Shown: one piece after another, positions 47,062-58,800 of the stretch
Layout of the letters: each line of letters opens with the position of its first letter
How positions within the stretch are numbered: position 1 is the first letter of the stretch
Origin: Nageia nagi
Taxonomy: Eukaryota > Pinophyta
Direction of reading: 5' to 3'
DNA length: 64,000 nucleotides
Assembly: GCA_050084985.1 (NCBI GenBank)
Contig: JBITNC010000001.1
Location: 80,600,001 to 80,664,000 of the forward strand
The notes under the pieces: generated by a model
What the model was told of the DNA's origin: nothing
Databases searched by the model: none
What the model saw: only the letters and a program-made list of their open reading frames with translations
Translations under genes and position numbers: made by a program

Positions 47062-48165
47062 TTCCTCCCAACAACAAGAGCTTTGTTCCTTAAATATTGG
47101 GAGGAGGGGTTGAGAAAAAAATTGAAATGATCAAGCTACAAAGTTGTTGATGTCGATGCAATCTCCAAAGATGAAGCAATGTAGGAGAGCTAAAATATAA
47201 CTATGAAATTGTTGGAATGTCAACTATGACTCTTTTTCCTCAAGAGTAACCATATAGAATTTGAAGGAACAAAGGGCCATGATAGAATAGAACTACTACT
47301 CCAAGTGATGGAGTACCCAATGCATATGTTATGCAATTTCTAATTAACAAGGGTGATAGTCACAAAAAGAATCCCAACAAAGAACACTACAAACATTTGT
47401 GAAGCACAGAAGCATTGAAAGATTATGAAGACCCAAGTATCTCAAAAATAAAGCCCATTTATCAAAGGATGGAAAGAGAGTCCCTCAACCTTAAACCAAG
47501 GCATGAACTATTCTTTGATGATGAAAAGATGGTATAAGGAAGAGCTCAAGGTCTAAAATTCAATGCTTTAGATAGATCTAAAATCAAACTTCAAATGAAA
47601 AAGATATAATATTCTTAAGATTTCATTAATTAATGAAAAATAACTAATGAAGGAGATCCACTCTAAAATAATGGTGATCACATGGAGCATAAAGGAGCAA
47701 ACTATGCCATGCAACCATTCATTGTGAGGCTCTTGAAGTGATAGCACCAACAGAATAGACGACATACCAAACAGACGTCTAAGGAAGAAATTGTGATTAA
47801 AACTCCTTCAAAAATGAAAGTTTCTCAAATTAAATGCAATTTTGGATTTTGAAAATGCATTGAGTCAACATCAAAGGGATTCCATCAACGAGATTCCAAG
47901 GGTTCATGAGAAGGCACCATGATCAGGGGAGATGGTGGATGCCATGAAGTAGAAGATGCATGGGGCATCGCTAAAGAAACCCGGTAGACCAAGAAGAAAA
48001 CTTGCACATGAAATGCCATAGTAATTTCAAGAGGTGCATGATCTGAAACCCCAAGTAGAAAAATCACACAAAGAGGTAGGTAAAATTCATGCAGGAAGAT
48101 CCCCATGAAGTGGGATACTAGGTGGAGGATACCAATGTGATGGTGATCGATGTGGATGATGTTGG
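47062..48165 (-). other. Element C internal region, part 1 (non-coding)
   Basis: Follows the purine tract. Short frames on the minus strand (47,568-47,765 and 47,885-48,106) show no retrotransposon domain. The last five bases (GTTGG) are the target duplication of element B. Confidence 0.6.
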
Positions 48166-48670
48166 TGTTGGAATGTATAATGCATTATTGTAAAGGTTTT
48201 ATTAAATATTCTATGTAAATAAACTAATACTTAAGGGTATCATTTGATATCTTAAGTATTTAAGTGAATATGATAATGTAACTTGTCCTACACTCCATGT
48301 CATGAGCATGCCCCTTGGGTAAAAGGATGTGCATGTCATGCTTTTATACATTGGATAGAAGGGTGATCCAAAGAGGGATTTTGGCCTATAAATAGAAGGC
48401 TTCCACTTTGTGATTACACACCAATTGTGGAGTAAAGTTATGCTATAGGATAGAAGTGTAGGAGTTCAAATTAGGAGAATTGTAAGAGAGTTGTATTTAT
48501 GATTGAAGTAAAGATCTAATTAGTGGATGTACTCCTAGTTGGAGGAACCACTTTACATCTTGAGTTACTTTATGAGATTGTCTTGTTCGTGAGATTGTTA
48601 GATGTGAATTGAGAGCTTTTATGTGATCTTGGTAGTTTAGGATTGTTCTTGTTATAGTTCAATTCTCTCA
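48166..48670 (+). repeat. Element B 5' LTR
   Basis: TGTTGGAATG...CTCTCA. A 'cctataaatagaag' TATA-like box sits near 48,386. A diverged solo relative lies at 33,840-34,397. Confidence 0.93.
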
Positions 48671-48672
48671 TT

Positions 48673-48684
48673 TGGTATCAAAGC
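48673..48684 (+). other. Element B primer-binding site
   Basis: TGGTATCAAAGC, two bases after the LTR, complementary to the 3' end of initiator tRNA-Met with one G-to-A change from the usual TGGTATCAGAGC. Confidence 0.9.
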
Positions 48685-49450
48685 ACCTTAGAATCTCCTC
48701 TTGACATCCTTTGTGTGGAAGCTCCTCTTCAACTTGGTGTTAAGGCTCATCTTCAAATTAGAGATCTTCTCTCTTCATTTTCATCCTTAAGGGGTAATAA
48801 AAAAAATACTTGAAGGTATAATTTTCTCCTTCTTTCAAAAATTATTATTTTTTAATAATTTACTAACATTGTATGTGTTAGTTGCAATTATTTTGAAGAA
48901 ATATGCTAAAAACATCCATGTATTATTATAAATTTTTACTAACATTTTGACATGACTAACATAAAAAAGGGGGAATTTTTTTTTTTTACATGATTAATGT
49001 TACCATGTTAGTAATCATTTTTTATGCAATGTTTATTTATAAAGTCTTAAAAAATGGGGAGATGATGCCTTATTAATTATTTTAGAGTTTAATTATATTG
49101 TTATTTGGTGAATATGCAAAGTTTTTTTCTTTATATATATAAAGAAAGAGTTAAATAAAATAAGGACATTTTTTAACCCTATAAGAAAGGGCTTTATTTG
49201 TTCAAATATATTTATGAGATTGCAAAATAAATTAATTTGAAAAAAAATGAGGAATGGAAGTCCCCTCTAGCCTGGACTCTATGCTCCTCTCCTATGCACA
49301 AGACTATGAACTCTAACCTCCATGCTGGTTGATCCTCTCCTCTCCTTCGTATATTCTATCCTCCTTGGCCCCTCTACTCCGTGACCTTTGTAGATCCTCA
49401 CTACTCATACAACATTAGTGCCTCCTTATCCTCACATGATTTACCATCCC
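48685..49450 (+). other. Element B leader, first part
   Basis: AT-rich to 49,250, then a C-rich 'cctctcc' stretch (49,255-49,450) that resumes after element A at 55,116. No open frame. The last five bases (ATCCC) are the target duplication of element A. Confidence 0.7.
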
Positions 49451-50130
49451 TATAGACAACTCAGCCGGACCTCACACCATTGGCTAGATGGACGACATTA
49501 CTGTAGGATGTGGGAGAGCAGAGAAGATGCACCAATTGTTTGACGAAGTTGAGTGATGCAAACACAGTTTAATGGGCTGCTATGATTGGAGGCTATGCAA
49601 TTCATGGCTACAGCAAGAATGCTCTAAAATGCTTCAATCTGATGAAGTAGTTGGGAATCTTCTCTGTTAATGTAACGTTTGTATGTGTTCTGCTTGCATG
49701 CAACCGCGGCGATGTAGTGGATGAGAGCTGTAAATACTTTAATAGCAGAGGAGAGGCGTCTGCTGCTGGGTATTGTGCTAGAGATGAACTACGTTTGGAG
49801 ATGAAGGGAGCTTACATGCTGGAGACTTCCATTTCAATCATATAATATCAATTGGCACAACTCGTAGATCTTTGGCTGGGTGTGCATTATCTTTCTGAGT
49901 GGGCAGAGACTTTACTGGAGGGGAGGCTACATTTCACATTCTATGATAGTGAGCTGAAGCGTTACGTTGAATGTAGATTCATATAATTCTCTATGCTCTT
50001 AAACCTATCTTCAATTCCTTGTAGTGAACACATTCTTCCACAGTGTGCAGGGATATTCACGAGAATTTTATCTTGCACTTGCATGTTGGAAACTATGGGT
50101 AGTGCCTGATGATGTTTTCTAAATTATTCA
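49451..50130 (+). repeat. Element A 5' LTR
   Basis: Starts TATAGACAAC (the expected TG has become TA; the 3' LTR keeps TGTAGATAGC) and ends AAATTATTCA, right before the primer site. Confidence 0.95.
49526..49845 (+). pseudogene. PPR-gene fragment inside the element A 5' LTR
   Basis: After a short out-of-frame piece (HQLFDEV), the frame from 49,555 reads DANTV, a TAA, WAAMIGGYAIHGYSKNALK, a TAG, then FSVNVTFVCVLLACNRGDVV and DESCKYFNS. This is the sequence pattern of PLS-class plant PPR proteins (…W.AMI.GYA.HG...AL.LF..M, …VTFV.VL.AC...G.VDE...YF). The same fragment is in the 3' LTR, so it was part of the LTR when the element inserted. It encodes no working protein. Confidence 0.75.
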
Positions 50131-50132
50131 TT

Positions 50133-50144
50133 TGGTATCAGAGC
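50133..50144 (+). other. Element A primer-binding site
   Basis: Exact TGGTATCAGAGC, complementary to the 3' end of plant initiator tRNA-Met, two bases after the LTR. Confidence 0.97.
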
Positions 50145-50237
50145 ATTGTTGGGTATGAGCTGGGTTTGAGAAAGCCTATGGCTTATAGCAATTGCAAAAG
50201 TTGCTTGTAGTGTTTTGGTTTCTTGTTTGCAGGTATA

Positions 50238-51130
50238 ATGGCCAGCAACACAAGCTCATCCATTCCCATTCCAGAGTTTGATGACAGTGACTATGGATAT
50301 TGGAGCATCAAGATACAAACTTTGCTCACTGGCAAAGATTTGTGGGATGTTGTTGATGATGGCTATGTAGAGCCAGTAGATTGGAGCTCTCTTTCAGCAA
50401 ATGATAAGAAAGCTATGAAGGAATGTAGGAGCAAGAACTCTCTTACTTTGTCTCATCTCCAAGTAGCTCTTGATAGGAGCGTTTTTCCAAGAATTGCAGG
50501 TTGCAAGACAGCCAAAGAGGCTTGGGTTGTGTTGAAGGCAGGATTCCAAGGGAGTGATCAAGTGAAGGAGGTAAAATTGCAGACTCTAAGGATAGAATTT
50601 GAGAATTTAAAAATGAAGGAGAGTGAAAAAGCTTCAGATTATTGTGTTAGAGTGAAAGAGATTGTGAACAAAATGCTAACTCTTGGAGAGACCTTGGAGA
50701 AGGCCATTGTAATCAAAAAAATTCTGAGATCTCTTACCAAGAAGTGGCATCACATTGCTGTGATATTGATGGAGACAAAAGACCTCTCTCAAATGGAGAT
50801 AGATTCTCTCATTGGCTACCTTATGTCTCATGAAGAAATGGTTGATGATGAACCAGTCCAATCCAGTAAAGAGGAGAAAGCCTTTACTGCAAAAGAAGGT
50901 GATTCTAGCTCAAATTGACAAGGTAGAGGCAGAGGTAGAGCCCAGCAAAGAGGGAGAGGTAGAGGTAGAGGAAGAGGAGGCTATTCCAACACAAGAGGAA
51001 GAGGTAGAAGCAATGGTGACAAGAGGAATGCTGAATGTTACTATTGCAACAAGTATGGGCATTATGCGAGGGAGTGTAGAGCAAAACAAGCTGCAAATGG
51101 TGATGGAAAAGTGGCAAATTATGGAGAGGA
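50238..51130 (+). pseudogene. Element A gag
   Basis: The ATG at 50,238 opens MASNTSSSIPIPEFDDSDYG; the core has YWSIKIQTLLTGKDLWDVV and EAWVVLKAGFQGSDQVKEVK, the copia UBN2/gag domain that builds the particle shell. A TGA at 50,916 interrupts what would be an Arg-Gly-rich basic stretch (CGA to TGA); the frame continues to an intact CCHC zinc knuckle, CYYCNKYGHYAREC (51,036-51,077), which binds element RNA. Gag and pol are in one frame with no stop intended between them. I chose 50,238 over upstream non-ATG codons because it gives the usual start distance to the gag core. Confidence 0.9.
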
Positions 51131-53495
51131 AGAAGAGTATGGTGAAACTCTCTTTCTTTCCATGGAGGAGACAGCCAATATGGCTGAAACAAAACAAGAG
51201 GAGACTTGGTTGTTGGACTCTGGATGTTCAAACCATATGATCGGTAAGGGGGAGCTACTTTCATCCATGGACCATTCCTACAAGTCAAGTATCAAGCTTG
51301 GCAATAATTCTGCAATTGAGGTGGCTGGTAAAGGCATGCTTGAGGTGCCTACCAAGCATGGGATGAAGAAGATGCACAATTTGTATCACACTCCGGATAT
51401 GGCTCATAGTTTGCTGAGTATTGGGAAAATGTTGGAAAATAACTACAAGCTAGTCTTTGATGAGGGTAAGTGTGAAATTTTTGATAAGAACCATGGGCAT
51501 AAGTTAGTTTCTACTATTAAAATGTCTCCAAATCATTTATTCCCATTGAAACTTGGAGAAAAGGGGGATAATATTCTTGCAAATGTGGCTGTTAAAGATG
51601 AGTCTTGGTTATGGCATCTTAGATTTGGACATGTAAATTTCAGTAGTTTGAAACTATCTCATGAGCTAGTTCATGGTTTACCTCTTGTTGAAAATCCAAA
51701 ATCAGTTTGTGAAGGTTGTGTGTTGGGCAAGCAAACAAGGTAGAAATTTGATCATGGTAAAGCATGGAGGGCCTCATTCCCACTACAGTTGGTTCATATT
51801 GATTTATGTGGACCAATGCAAAACAAAAGTCTTGGTATGAGTTCTTATTTTCTCACCTTCATTGATGATTTTAGTAGAATGTGTTGGGTCTATTTTTTGA
51901 AGCATAAAGATGAAGCATTTGAGTTTTTTAAAGAATTCAAAGAGATGGTTGAGAATGAATGTGAACATAAGATTAAATGTGTGAGGAGTGATAGAGGAGG
52001 AGAGTATTCTTCTACTGATTTTTCTGAGTTTTGCAAGCAAAATGGCATCAAAAGATAGTTTACTATAGCCTATACTCCTCAATAAAATGGTGTGGCAGAG
52101 AGGAAGAATAGAACTCTCATGGAGATGGCAAGATGTTTGATGCAATCCAAAAAATTGCATTACATGTATTGGGCTGAAGCGGTAAAGATGGCAAACTACA
52201 TCTTGAATAGGTGTTCCACTAGTGCCGTTGATGGCAAGACCCCCTATGAGGCTTGGTATGATAAGAAGCCTACTGTCCGGCATTTCAGAGTTTTTGGGTG
52301 TTTGGCATATGCTCATGTGCCAAAGGAGCATAGAAAAAAGTTGGATGCAAAGAGTGAACCATGTGTGTTCATTAGATACAGTGATGAGAGTAAAGCATAT
52401 AGGCTTTATAACCCCAAAACCAAGAAAACACTTGTCTCCTGGGATGTCATTTTTGAGGAGGGGAAAGTGTATGGACAGCAGCAAAAATGCATTACAGACA
52501 TTGGAGGAGAAGTGACCAGCCATGAAGATACTTCACAAGCAAAGAATGTGCAGCCCAAGAGATCAAATTCTCTTCCAAACCTCCAAGTGGTGCCTCCAAG
52601 CCCTCCATCAAGTCCATCTCAAAGCTCAAAATCCACTCCAAGCTCACCTTCAAGTGGTGGCTCTCCAAATGTGATCCAAGAAGTGATGAAGACCAAGAGA
52701 GGTAAAAGACACTTTCAAAACCATCCTCCTTCTCAAGTTTTAGATCAAAATTTCCATCAAATATTAACAAGAAGTCAATTTCATGAAATGGAGAATTTTG
52801 TTAAGCAATTTAGCAATATGGAACTTGATGAGGATCCAAAGGGTGAGATGGTGAACTATGCTTTGTGTGCAGCCCAAAATACTAATATTTCTATTTTTGA
52901 TCCATCTTGTTATGAGGAAGCTTGCACCAAAAATGTGTGGGTGAAGGCTATGCAAGAGGAGCTTCACTCCATAAACAAAAATGACACTTGGGAACTTTGT
53001 GAGTTGCCCAAAGGAAAGAGGTGTGTGGGCTCCAAGTGGGTCTACAAGACCAAGTACAATAGTGATGGTACCATAGAGAGACACAAAGCAAGATTGGTTG
53101 CTAAAGGCTTCACACAAAAACATGGTGTAGACTTTGAAGAGACTTTTGCACCGGTTGCAAGGCAAGAAACAGTAAGGTTGTTCCTTTCGATGGCTTCCCA
53201 AAACCATTGGAGTGTTTACCACATGGATGTGAAGAGTGCATTCTTGAATGGTTACTTGGATGAAGAGGTTTTTGTACAGCAGCCTCAAGGTTTTCAAGTG
53301 CAAGGCAAAGAACATCATGTGTACAAGCTCAAGAAGGCCTTGTATGGTCTTAAGCAAGCTCCAAGAGCTTGGTACACTCACATAGATGGATACTTTCAGA
53401 ATTTTGGACTCATGAGGAGCAAGAATGAGCCAACACTCTACATCAAGAGAGAAGGTAATCAGATTTTGCTTGTTTTCTTTATGTTGATGATTTGA
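51131..53495 (+). pseudogene. Element A protease, integrase and RT (first part)
   Basis: Same frame as gag. Protease: WLLDSGCSNHM near 51,207 with the catalytic Asp intact. Integrase: zinc region LWHLRFGHVN (51,610) and CEGCVLGK (51,708), first Asp in HIDLCGPM (51,795), second in RSDRGGEY (51,987), third acidic residue in NGVAERKNRT. Three stops: TAG 51,741, TAG 52,056 and TAA 52,083, each one C-to-T change from Gln codons conserved at these places. A Ser/Pro-rich linker lies at 52,560-52,680. RT begins NTWELCELP, WVYKTKYNSDGTIERHKARL and MDVKSAFLNGYLDE, with KALYGLKQAPRAWY near 53,330. A single-base loss at ~53,480 shifts the frame just before YVDDL. Confidence 0.92.
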
Positions 53496-54472
53496 TATAT
53501 ATGGGAAGTGATCCCATCTTGAACAACAAATTTAAGACTGATTTGATGAATGAGTTTGAAATGAAGGATTTGGGCCTTATGAGGTACTTTCTTGGCATGG
53601 AGGTCCACCAATGTCAAGAAGAGATTTTTGTTTGTCAAAGTAAATATGCAAGGGACATGCTTTCTAAGTATGGTATGATGAATTATACTGCTGTTCACAA
53701 TCCTGTAGCTCATGGTGAGTTGCTTTGTAAGGATGATGGTGCTCCAAAAGCAAGTGTGACAGAATTTAGAAGCATAGTTGGCAGCCTTATGTTCCTTTGC
53801 AACACTAGGCCTGATATACAATTTGCTGTCTCTTTGGTATCTAGATACATGAATGATCCTTCTATTTTGCATTTGAAGGCTGTAAAATGCATTTTGAGGT
53901 ATGTCAAAGGTACCATTGGTTATGGTCTTCACTACTCTCCTGTTGAAAAGTTTAAGCTTGTTGGTTTTAGTGATAGTGATTGGGGCAGCAATTTGGATGA
54001 TAGGAAGTCCACTTTTGGGCAATGTTTCTCACTTGGTTCAGGAATGATAACATGGAGTTCTAAGAAGCAATCTACAGTTGCTCTCTCTTCTTGTGAGGCT
54101 GAGTATATAGCCCTCACTGCAGCTAGTGCACAAGCCTTATGGCTAAGGAAACTACTTGATGAAATTGGTGAGAAACAACATGGACCAACAATTCTTTACT
54201 ATGACAACCAAAGTGCCATTCAGTTGGCACACAATCCCATCCACCACAGTAGGTCAAAGCACTTCCAACTCAAGTACCACTTCATTCATGACATGGTGGA
54301 GAAGGACCAAATTGAGCTTCACTATTGCAACACCAAGATCAACTTGGCTGATATTTTCACAAAAGGTGTTGTCAAAGCTCAGTATGTGATGCTCAGAGAC
54401 TCCATGGTGAGTCCTCTTTGCATCAAGGGGGAGAATGTAGATAGCTCAGCCGGACCTCACACCATCGGCTAG
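53484..54472 (+). pseudogene. Element A RT active site and RNase H
   Basis: In the frame after the 1-base loss: YVDDLIYMG holds the RT catalytic Asp pair; then FEMKDLGLMRYFLGMEV, and the 'RPDI.FAVS..SRYM' and 'AVKCILRYVKGT' blocks. RNase H: FSDSDWGSNLDDRKS, SSCEAEYIALTAA, YYDNQSAIQLAHNP, with the acidic residues kept, and HSRSKHFQLKYHFIHD and LADIFTKG at the end. No stop interrupts it. The frame closes at 54,472, 37 bases inside the 3' LTR. RNase H would remove the RNA template during cDNA synthesis. Confidence 0.93.
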
Positions 54473-55115
54473 ATGGAAGACGTTACTGTAGGATGTGGGA
54501 GAGAAGAGAAGATGCACCAATTATTTGATGAAGTTGAGTGATGCAAACACAGTTTAATGGGCTGCTATGATTGGAGGCTATGTAATTCATGGCTACAACA
54601 AGAATGCTCTAAAACGCTTCAATCTGATGAAGTAGTTGGGAACTGTCTCTGTTAATGTAACGTTTGTATGTGTTCCGCTTGCATGTAGTCACGACGGTGT
54701 AGTGGATGAGAGTTGTAAATACTTTAATAGCGGAGGAGAGGTGTCTGCTACTAGGTATTGTGCTAGAGATGAACTACGTTTGGAGATGAAGGGAGCTTAC
54801 ATGCTGGAGACTTCCATTTCAATCATATAATATCACTTGGCACAACTCGTAGATCTTTGGCTAGGCATGCGTTGTCTTTCTGAGTGGGCAGAGACTTTAC
54901 TGGAGGGGAGGCTACATTTCACATTCTATGACAGTGAGCTGAAGCATTATATTGAATGTAGATTCATATAATTCTCTATGCTCTTAAACTTGTCTTCAAT
55001 TCCTTGTAGTGAACACATTCTTCCACAGTGTGCAGGGATATTCATGAGAAGTTTGTCTTGCACTTGCACGTTGGAAACTATGGGTAGTGCCTGATGATGT
55101 TTTCTAAATTGTTCA
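54436..55115 (+). repeat. Element A 3' LTR
   Basis: TGTAGATAGC...AAATTGTTCA, 680 bases, gap-free against the 5' LTR. It carries the second copy of the PPR fragment (54,540-54,830) with the same TAA and TAG positions. Confidence 0.95.
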
Positions 55116-57691
55116 ATCTCGTGGCTCCTTTATGGGGCTATCTTGCAATCACTAGGCTACATTGCAACCCCAATTGCACCTCTAGCCACCAGCTCCTCTA
55201 GCCTGTTTGACCCTTCTATGTATTGATGCTACCTCCTCACTCCACCCCATGCATGACCTACATGGTTTGAGCTATCCTCTGCTCTACTCGCTATCCTTCT
55301 CCCCACTACTCTTGTGGTTGCATGCCTTTTGTCTTATGTCTTGCACATTTTTTGTTATTTCAAAAATAAAAGGTCGAGGGATCAAGTCGCATTGTAGATT
55401 AGTTGCATGTTTATAAATAAGAACATTTATAGTATGCTATATTTGATTTATGTGTGGGGCAACAAGGGTTTGGGAAATGATTTATAATTCCATCTCCTCC
55501 ATCACATATAATACCATCTGGGCATCTTCTTGGGAGGCCAATTTGCATGCATGACCAGCTCATGTTGGTTCAAACTTAAAACTTGCAGACCACTCCTCCT
55601 TGGCCTAGTGTTATGACCTCTATTTTGTTATCGCAATCCTCTATGGCCCTCGCACCTATTAATCTAAAACCTTTTTTGGTGCTCCCAATGAGGCATGAAC
55701 TCATGACATGGTTGCTCTAGCGTAGACCTCTTCTATTTGCTCAATCATCCCCATGGGACCTCTTTTATCCTTGCACAACTGTTAGAACTCGCACTAATCT
55801 TATGCAGACCTAGTCTCCCTCTCCTCCCTATGACTTAGTCTCTCTCCATCTATACCATTCCTCACGTGTTCTTCTCGTGTGCACCTGGACAGCGTAGGTG
55901 GAGTGGAGTAAACTCAACACAAACCCAAATAAAATATCTTGCCTTTTCCTTTTTTTATTATTATTATTATCTCTGCATCTCCCCTTTGCATTAAATGCTC
56001 AAAATCCTTACTTGAAGTAGGATAGATGATAAGACTCCATTAAATGCTACCTTTCACTTATCAAGTAAGCCTTTTTTTTATATGATGTTCTTTGATTACG
56101 TGGAGTAAAAACTTCAATTGGGTATCCACTCTTTTTACAAAATTGATAGTCAAATTTAGTGCATTTGGGTGGAGTGTATTTTTTTCCTGCCACATTAATT
56201 GTAGAGCAATGATTACTCTTCTAAATTTGCTTACTTTAAGTTTTAACCTTTTATGAAGGTAAAATAATAATTGTAGTGTATTTTTTTCCCTAAGGTAAAA
56301 TTATTTTGTTTACGTAACTATTTTTCTAAGTAAATAATAAATGGAAAAAAAAATTTAAGTAAAAAAGGAGGAGATTTTATAATTCTTTACTTAAATTTTT
56401 TTTATAGATTCTCATATTGCATAGATTTTAAGTTCATCTAAAATCCTTATGCAAATATGGACTTAAAAATGATGCATGCTTAAGATGAGTGCTTTTGCTA
56501 AAAAAAATAAATGCATGCTTAGTACTTAATTTTTTTAAAGTTATAATGCATGCTTCTTTCTTAATTTATTGGCATGATTCATGCTTACTTAAATTTTTTA
56601 AAGTTATATGAATAATGCATTTTTTTAATTCTTAAAGCTTAATTTTTTGCTTGCTCAAGGATTTATTTTTTTTAAGTTAATGCTTAGGACTTAAAATTTT
56701 TGAAGATGCATGCTTATGACTTAAAACGCATGATTATGCCTCTTAAATTCTAGTTCTTATGAAGAAATAATGCATGCTTAATTTTTGGATTAATGCATGC
56801 TTATTTAAGTTAATGATGCATACTTATACTTATGGGATTGATGCATGCTCTTATACAAAGTTAATGGACTTGTACAAAATAAGGATTGATGTAAAGATGT
56901 CCTTTAGGGGTTAGTAAACAAGACCTATTGGACATTTAGATTTTGAGTTATTGAATGGATGATGTTTTAGTTATGCGCTTTTATGTTTTGCATTTTGATT
57001 TATTTACTTATGCAAACAAAAACACAAACATTGATATGAGCAACCCTCTAAAATGAACACATCTGCATGTACATTCTGTAACATGACTTATTTGGAGGAG
57101 CCATGAGGTGAGGATAGGTGGACTAGAGCCTTTAAGTTCGACAATCTAAGTGGTGAAAAGTTTGACTACTTAATTGCCTTAAGTCCTTTGTTGTTCTAGA
57201 TTTAACTCCAATAAGTGGACATATATGTGTGTAGTGATACCACATATCTGCACGTCCATTTAGGGATTATCTTGATAACCTAGGAGGACAACTTGAAACC
57301 TAATCAAGATTAATAATTTGATCGATATAATAAATGTCAAAACCTTAAAAAATAGCGAGTACTTCTCCTTGTGAGAGTATATTGCTTCCCAAAGGGAACT
57401 AATTGAGGATTAATAAGACTTGGGCTCCTCTTGTGTGGGCATCTAGGTGAAGGCCTAATTTTAGATTAGAAAATAAGCCTCAAGAATGTCACTCTACATC
57501 TATGGTTCTTGAGATGAGAAATGTATTTAGATACATGGGTTATTATTTTATAAAAACATTTGCACTTGTGAATCAAATCAAGCATATCTTTAGTGTTAAA
57601 TGTAACATGTATTATTTACTTAGTTAAAATTTAACATTTAATATTGTTTATTAAAACCACATGCTTAATATTTCACATTCTTATGTAGCAA
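55116..57691 (+). other. Element B leader, second part
   Basis: Begins with the element A target duplication copy (ATCTC). C-rich to about 55,960, then very AT-rich. 56,470-56,870 repeats 'atgcatgctta' about eight times at irregular spacing with 'ttttttaaagtt' between. No gene seen. With the first part this makes a ~3.3-kb untranslated leader, long for copia. Confidence 0.65.
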
Positions 57692-58220
57692 ATGGGAGAA
57701 TCCTTTTTACCTAAACACATTTTTGATGGTTTTAACTATGGGATTTGGGAACCTTGAATGAGAGTTAAATTATAGGAAAGGAAGCTTTGGCAAATAGTGA
57801 ATGATAACCTTGTACCTCTTATAGATGAGAAGGCACTAGAGACTTACAACACAAAGAATGAGTTAGCAACCTCTATGATTTATCATGCAATTTTAGATGA
57901 CATGCTCCTGATAATATCCTCTTCAACCTTAGCAAAGGAAGCATGGGATAAGCTTAAGTAAATCTACTTTGGTTCAAATTTTTCAAGAAGGTTTACCATT
58001 CTCCAAAAGTTGCTTCAATCTCATCAAAGGGAAGATGAAAATGTGGTTATCTACTTCAACAAAATCATTGACCTAAGGATCCAACTTGTTACTTTTTGAT
58101 GTAATTAGATCAATGATGAATTCATGGTCTTCATCATTCTTCAAAGCCTCTCTTCATAGTTATGGAAATAAGGCTTGATGATGAAGAAGAATTTTTCTCC
58201 CTTGAGAACCTTTCTAGGCA
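57692..58220 (+). pseudogene. Element B gag relic
   Basis: ATG at 57,692 opens MGESFLPKHIFDGFNYGIWE; then WQIVNDNLVPLIDEKALETY, TLAKEAWDKLK, IYFGSNFSRRFTILQKLLQS and NVVIYFNKIIDLRIQL, the copia gag core. At least eight stops interrupt it (TGA after GIWEP, TAG, TAA, ...), several compatible with C-to-T or G-to-A decay. No zinc knuckle is recognisable between gag and protease. Confidence 0.85.
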
Positions 58221-58267
58221 TCTATTGAAGCATAAGAAATCTCTTATCTATGATTCGCTCTTTTCTA

Positions 58268-58800
58268 ATTAGATTGTTGATTCTAGTTGCACTAATCACC
58301 TATGCCTTGAAAAGAAAAAGTTTCAAAACTTTCACAAGTACAAGATACAGTTATGATAGGTGATAACTCTACCCTTGAAATCCAAGTAATTAAGAGTGTG
58401 TTGATTAATAAGAAGGTTTTTGACAATGTTCTCTTTGTTCCTAAGCTTAGGATAAACTTTTTCTCTGTGATCAAAGTTACTAGAAAAGGGTACTTGTTTG
58501 AGTTCAAATCTCTATCATGATGCATCAAATATGGACTTGCCACGTTAGTTAAATGGTCAATAAAAGATAACCTCTATATTATGGATCAAATTCTATCAAA
58601 GATGTATCTTGCTTTTAGTGCGTGTTCTAAAAAGCAATCTTTGGCACCATCATTTAAGGCACCTTAACCATAATAGTATTCAAGTCATAAAAAACCAAAA
58701 ACTTATGTAAGGTTTGCCTTCAATTTTTCTTTTGATTGATCTATGCAAGAAGTGCATCCTTGGTAAGATGCTTAGACAAAAATTTGAAAAGGATAAGGCA
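58268..58800 (+). pseudogene. Element B protease and pre-integrase relic
   Basis: VDSSCTNHLCLEKKK near 58,270 is the copia protease active-site region with Ser in place of the usual Gly after Asp-Ser; downstream, in other frames, are IGDNSTLEIQVIKSV, FDNVLFVPKLRINFFSV and, before integrase, LCKKCILGKMLRQKF with the zinc-binding Cys pair. Several frameshifts and stops. Confidence 0.75.

Larger units (their letters stand above)
49451..55115 (+). mobile_element. Copia element A, near-complete, nested in B
   Basis: A 5,665-base Ty1/copia element with two 680-base LTRs aligning without any gap, a canonical primer site (50,133-50,144), one long gag-pol frame (50,238-54,472) and purine tract AAGGGGGAGAA (54,425-54,435). 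Target duplication is ATCCC (49,446-49,450) and ATCTC (55,116-55,120). LTRs differ at ~44 of 680 positions (6.5%), about 39 of them transitions, consistent with long-methylated DNA. Both LTRs carry a PPR-gene fragment. Four stops and one frameshift make it non-autonomous today. Confidence 0.95.

Noticed and set aside
50905-51288. Minus-strand frames opposite element A (also 51,804-52,523 and 52,764-53,381)
   Set aside because: They are antisense shadows of the well-supported gag-pol frame and show no domain of their own.
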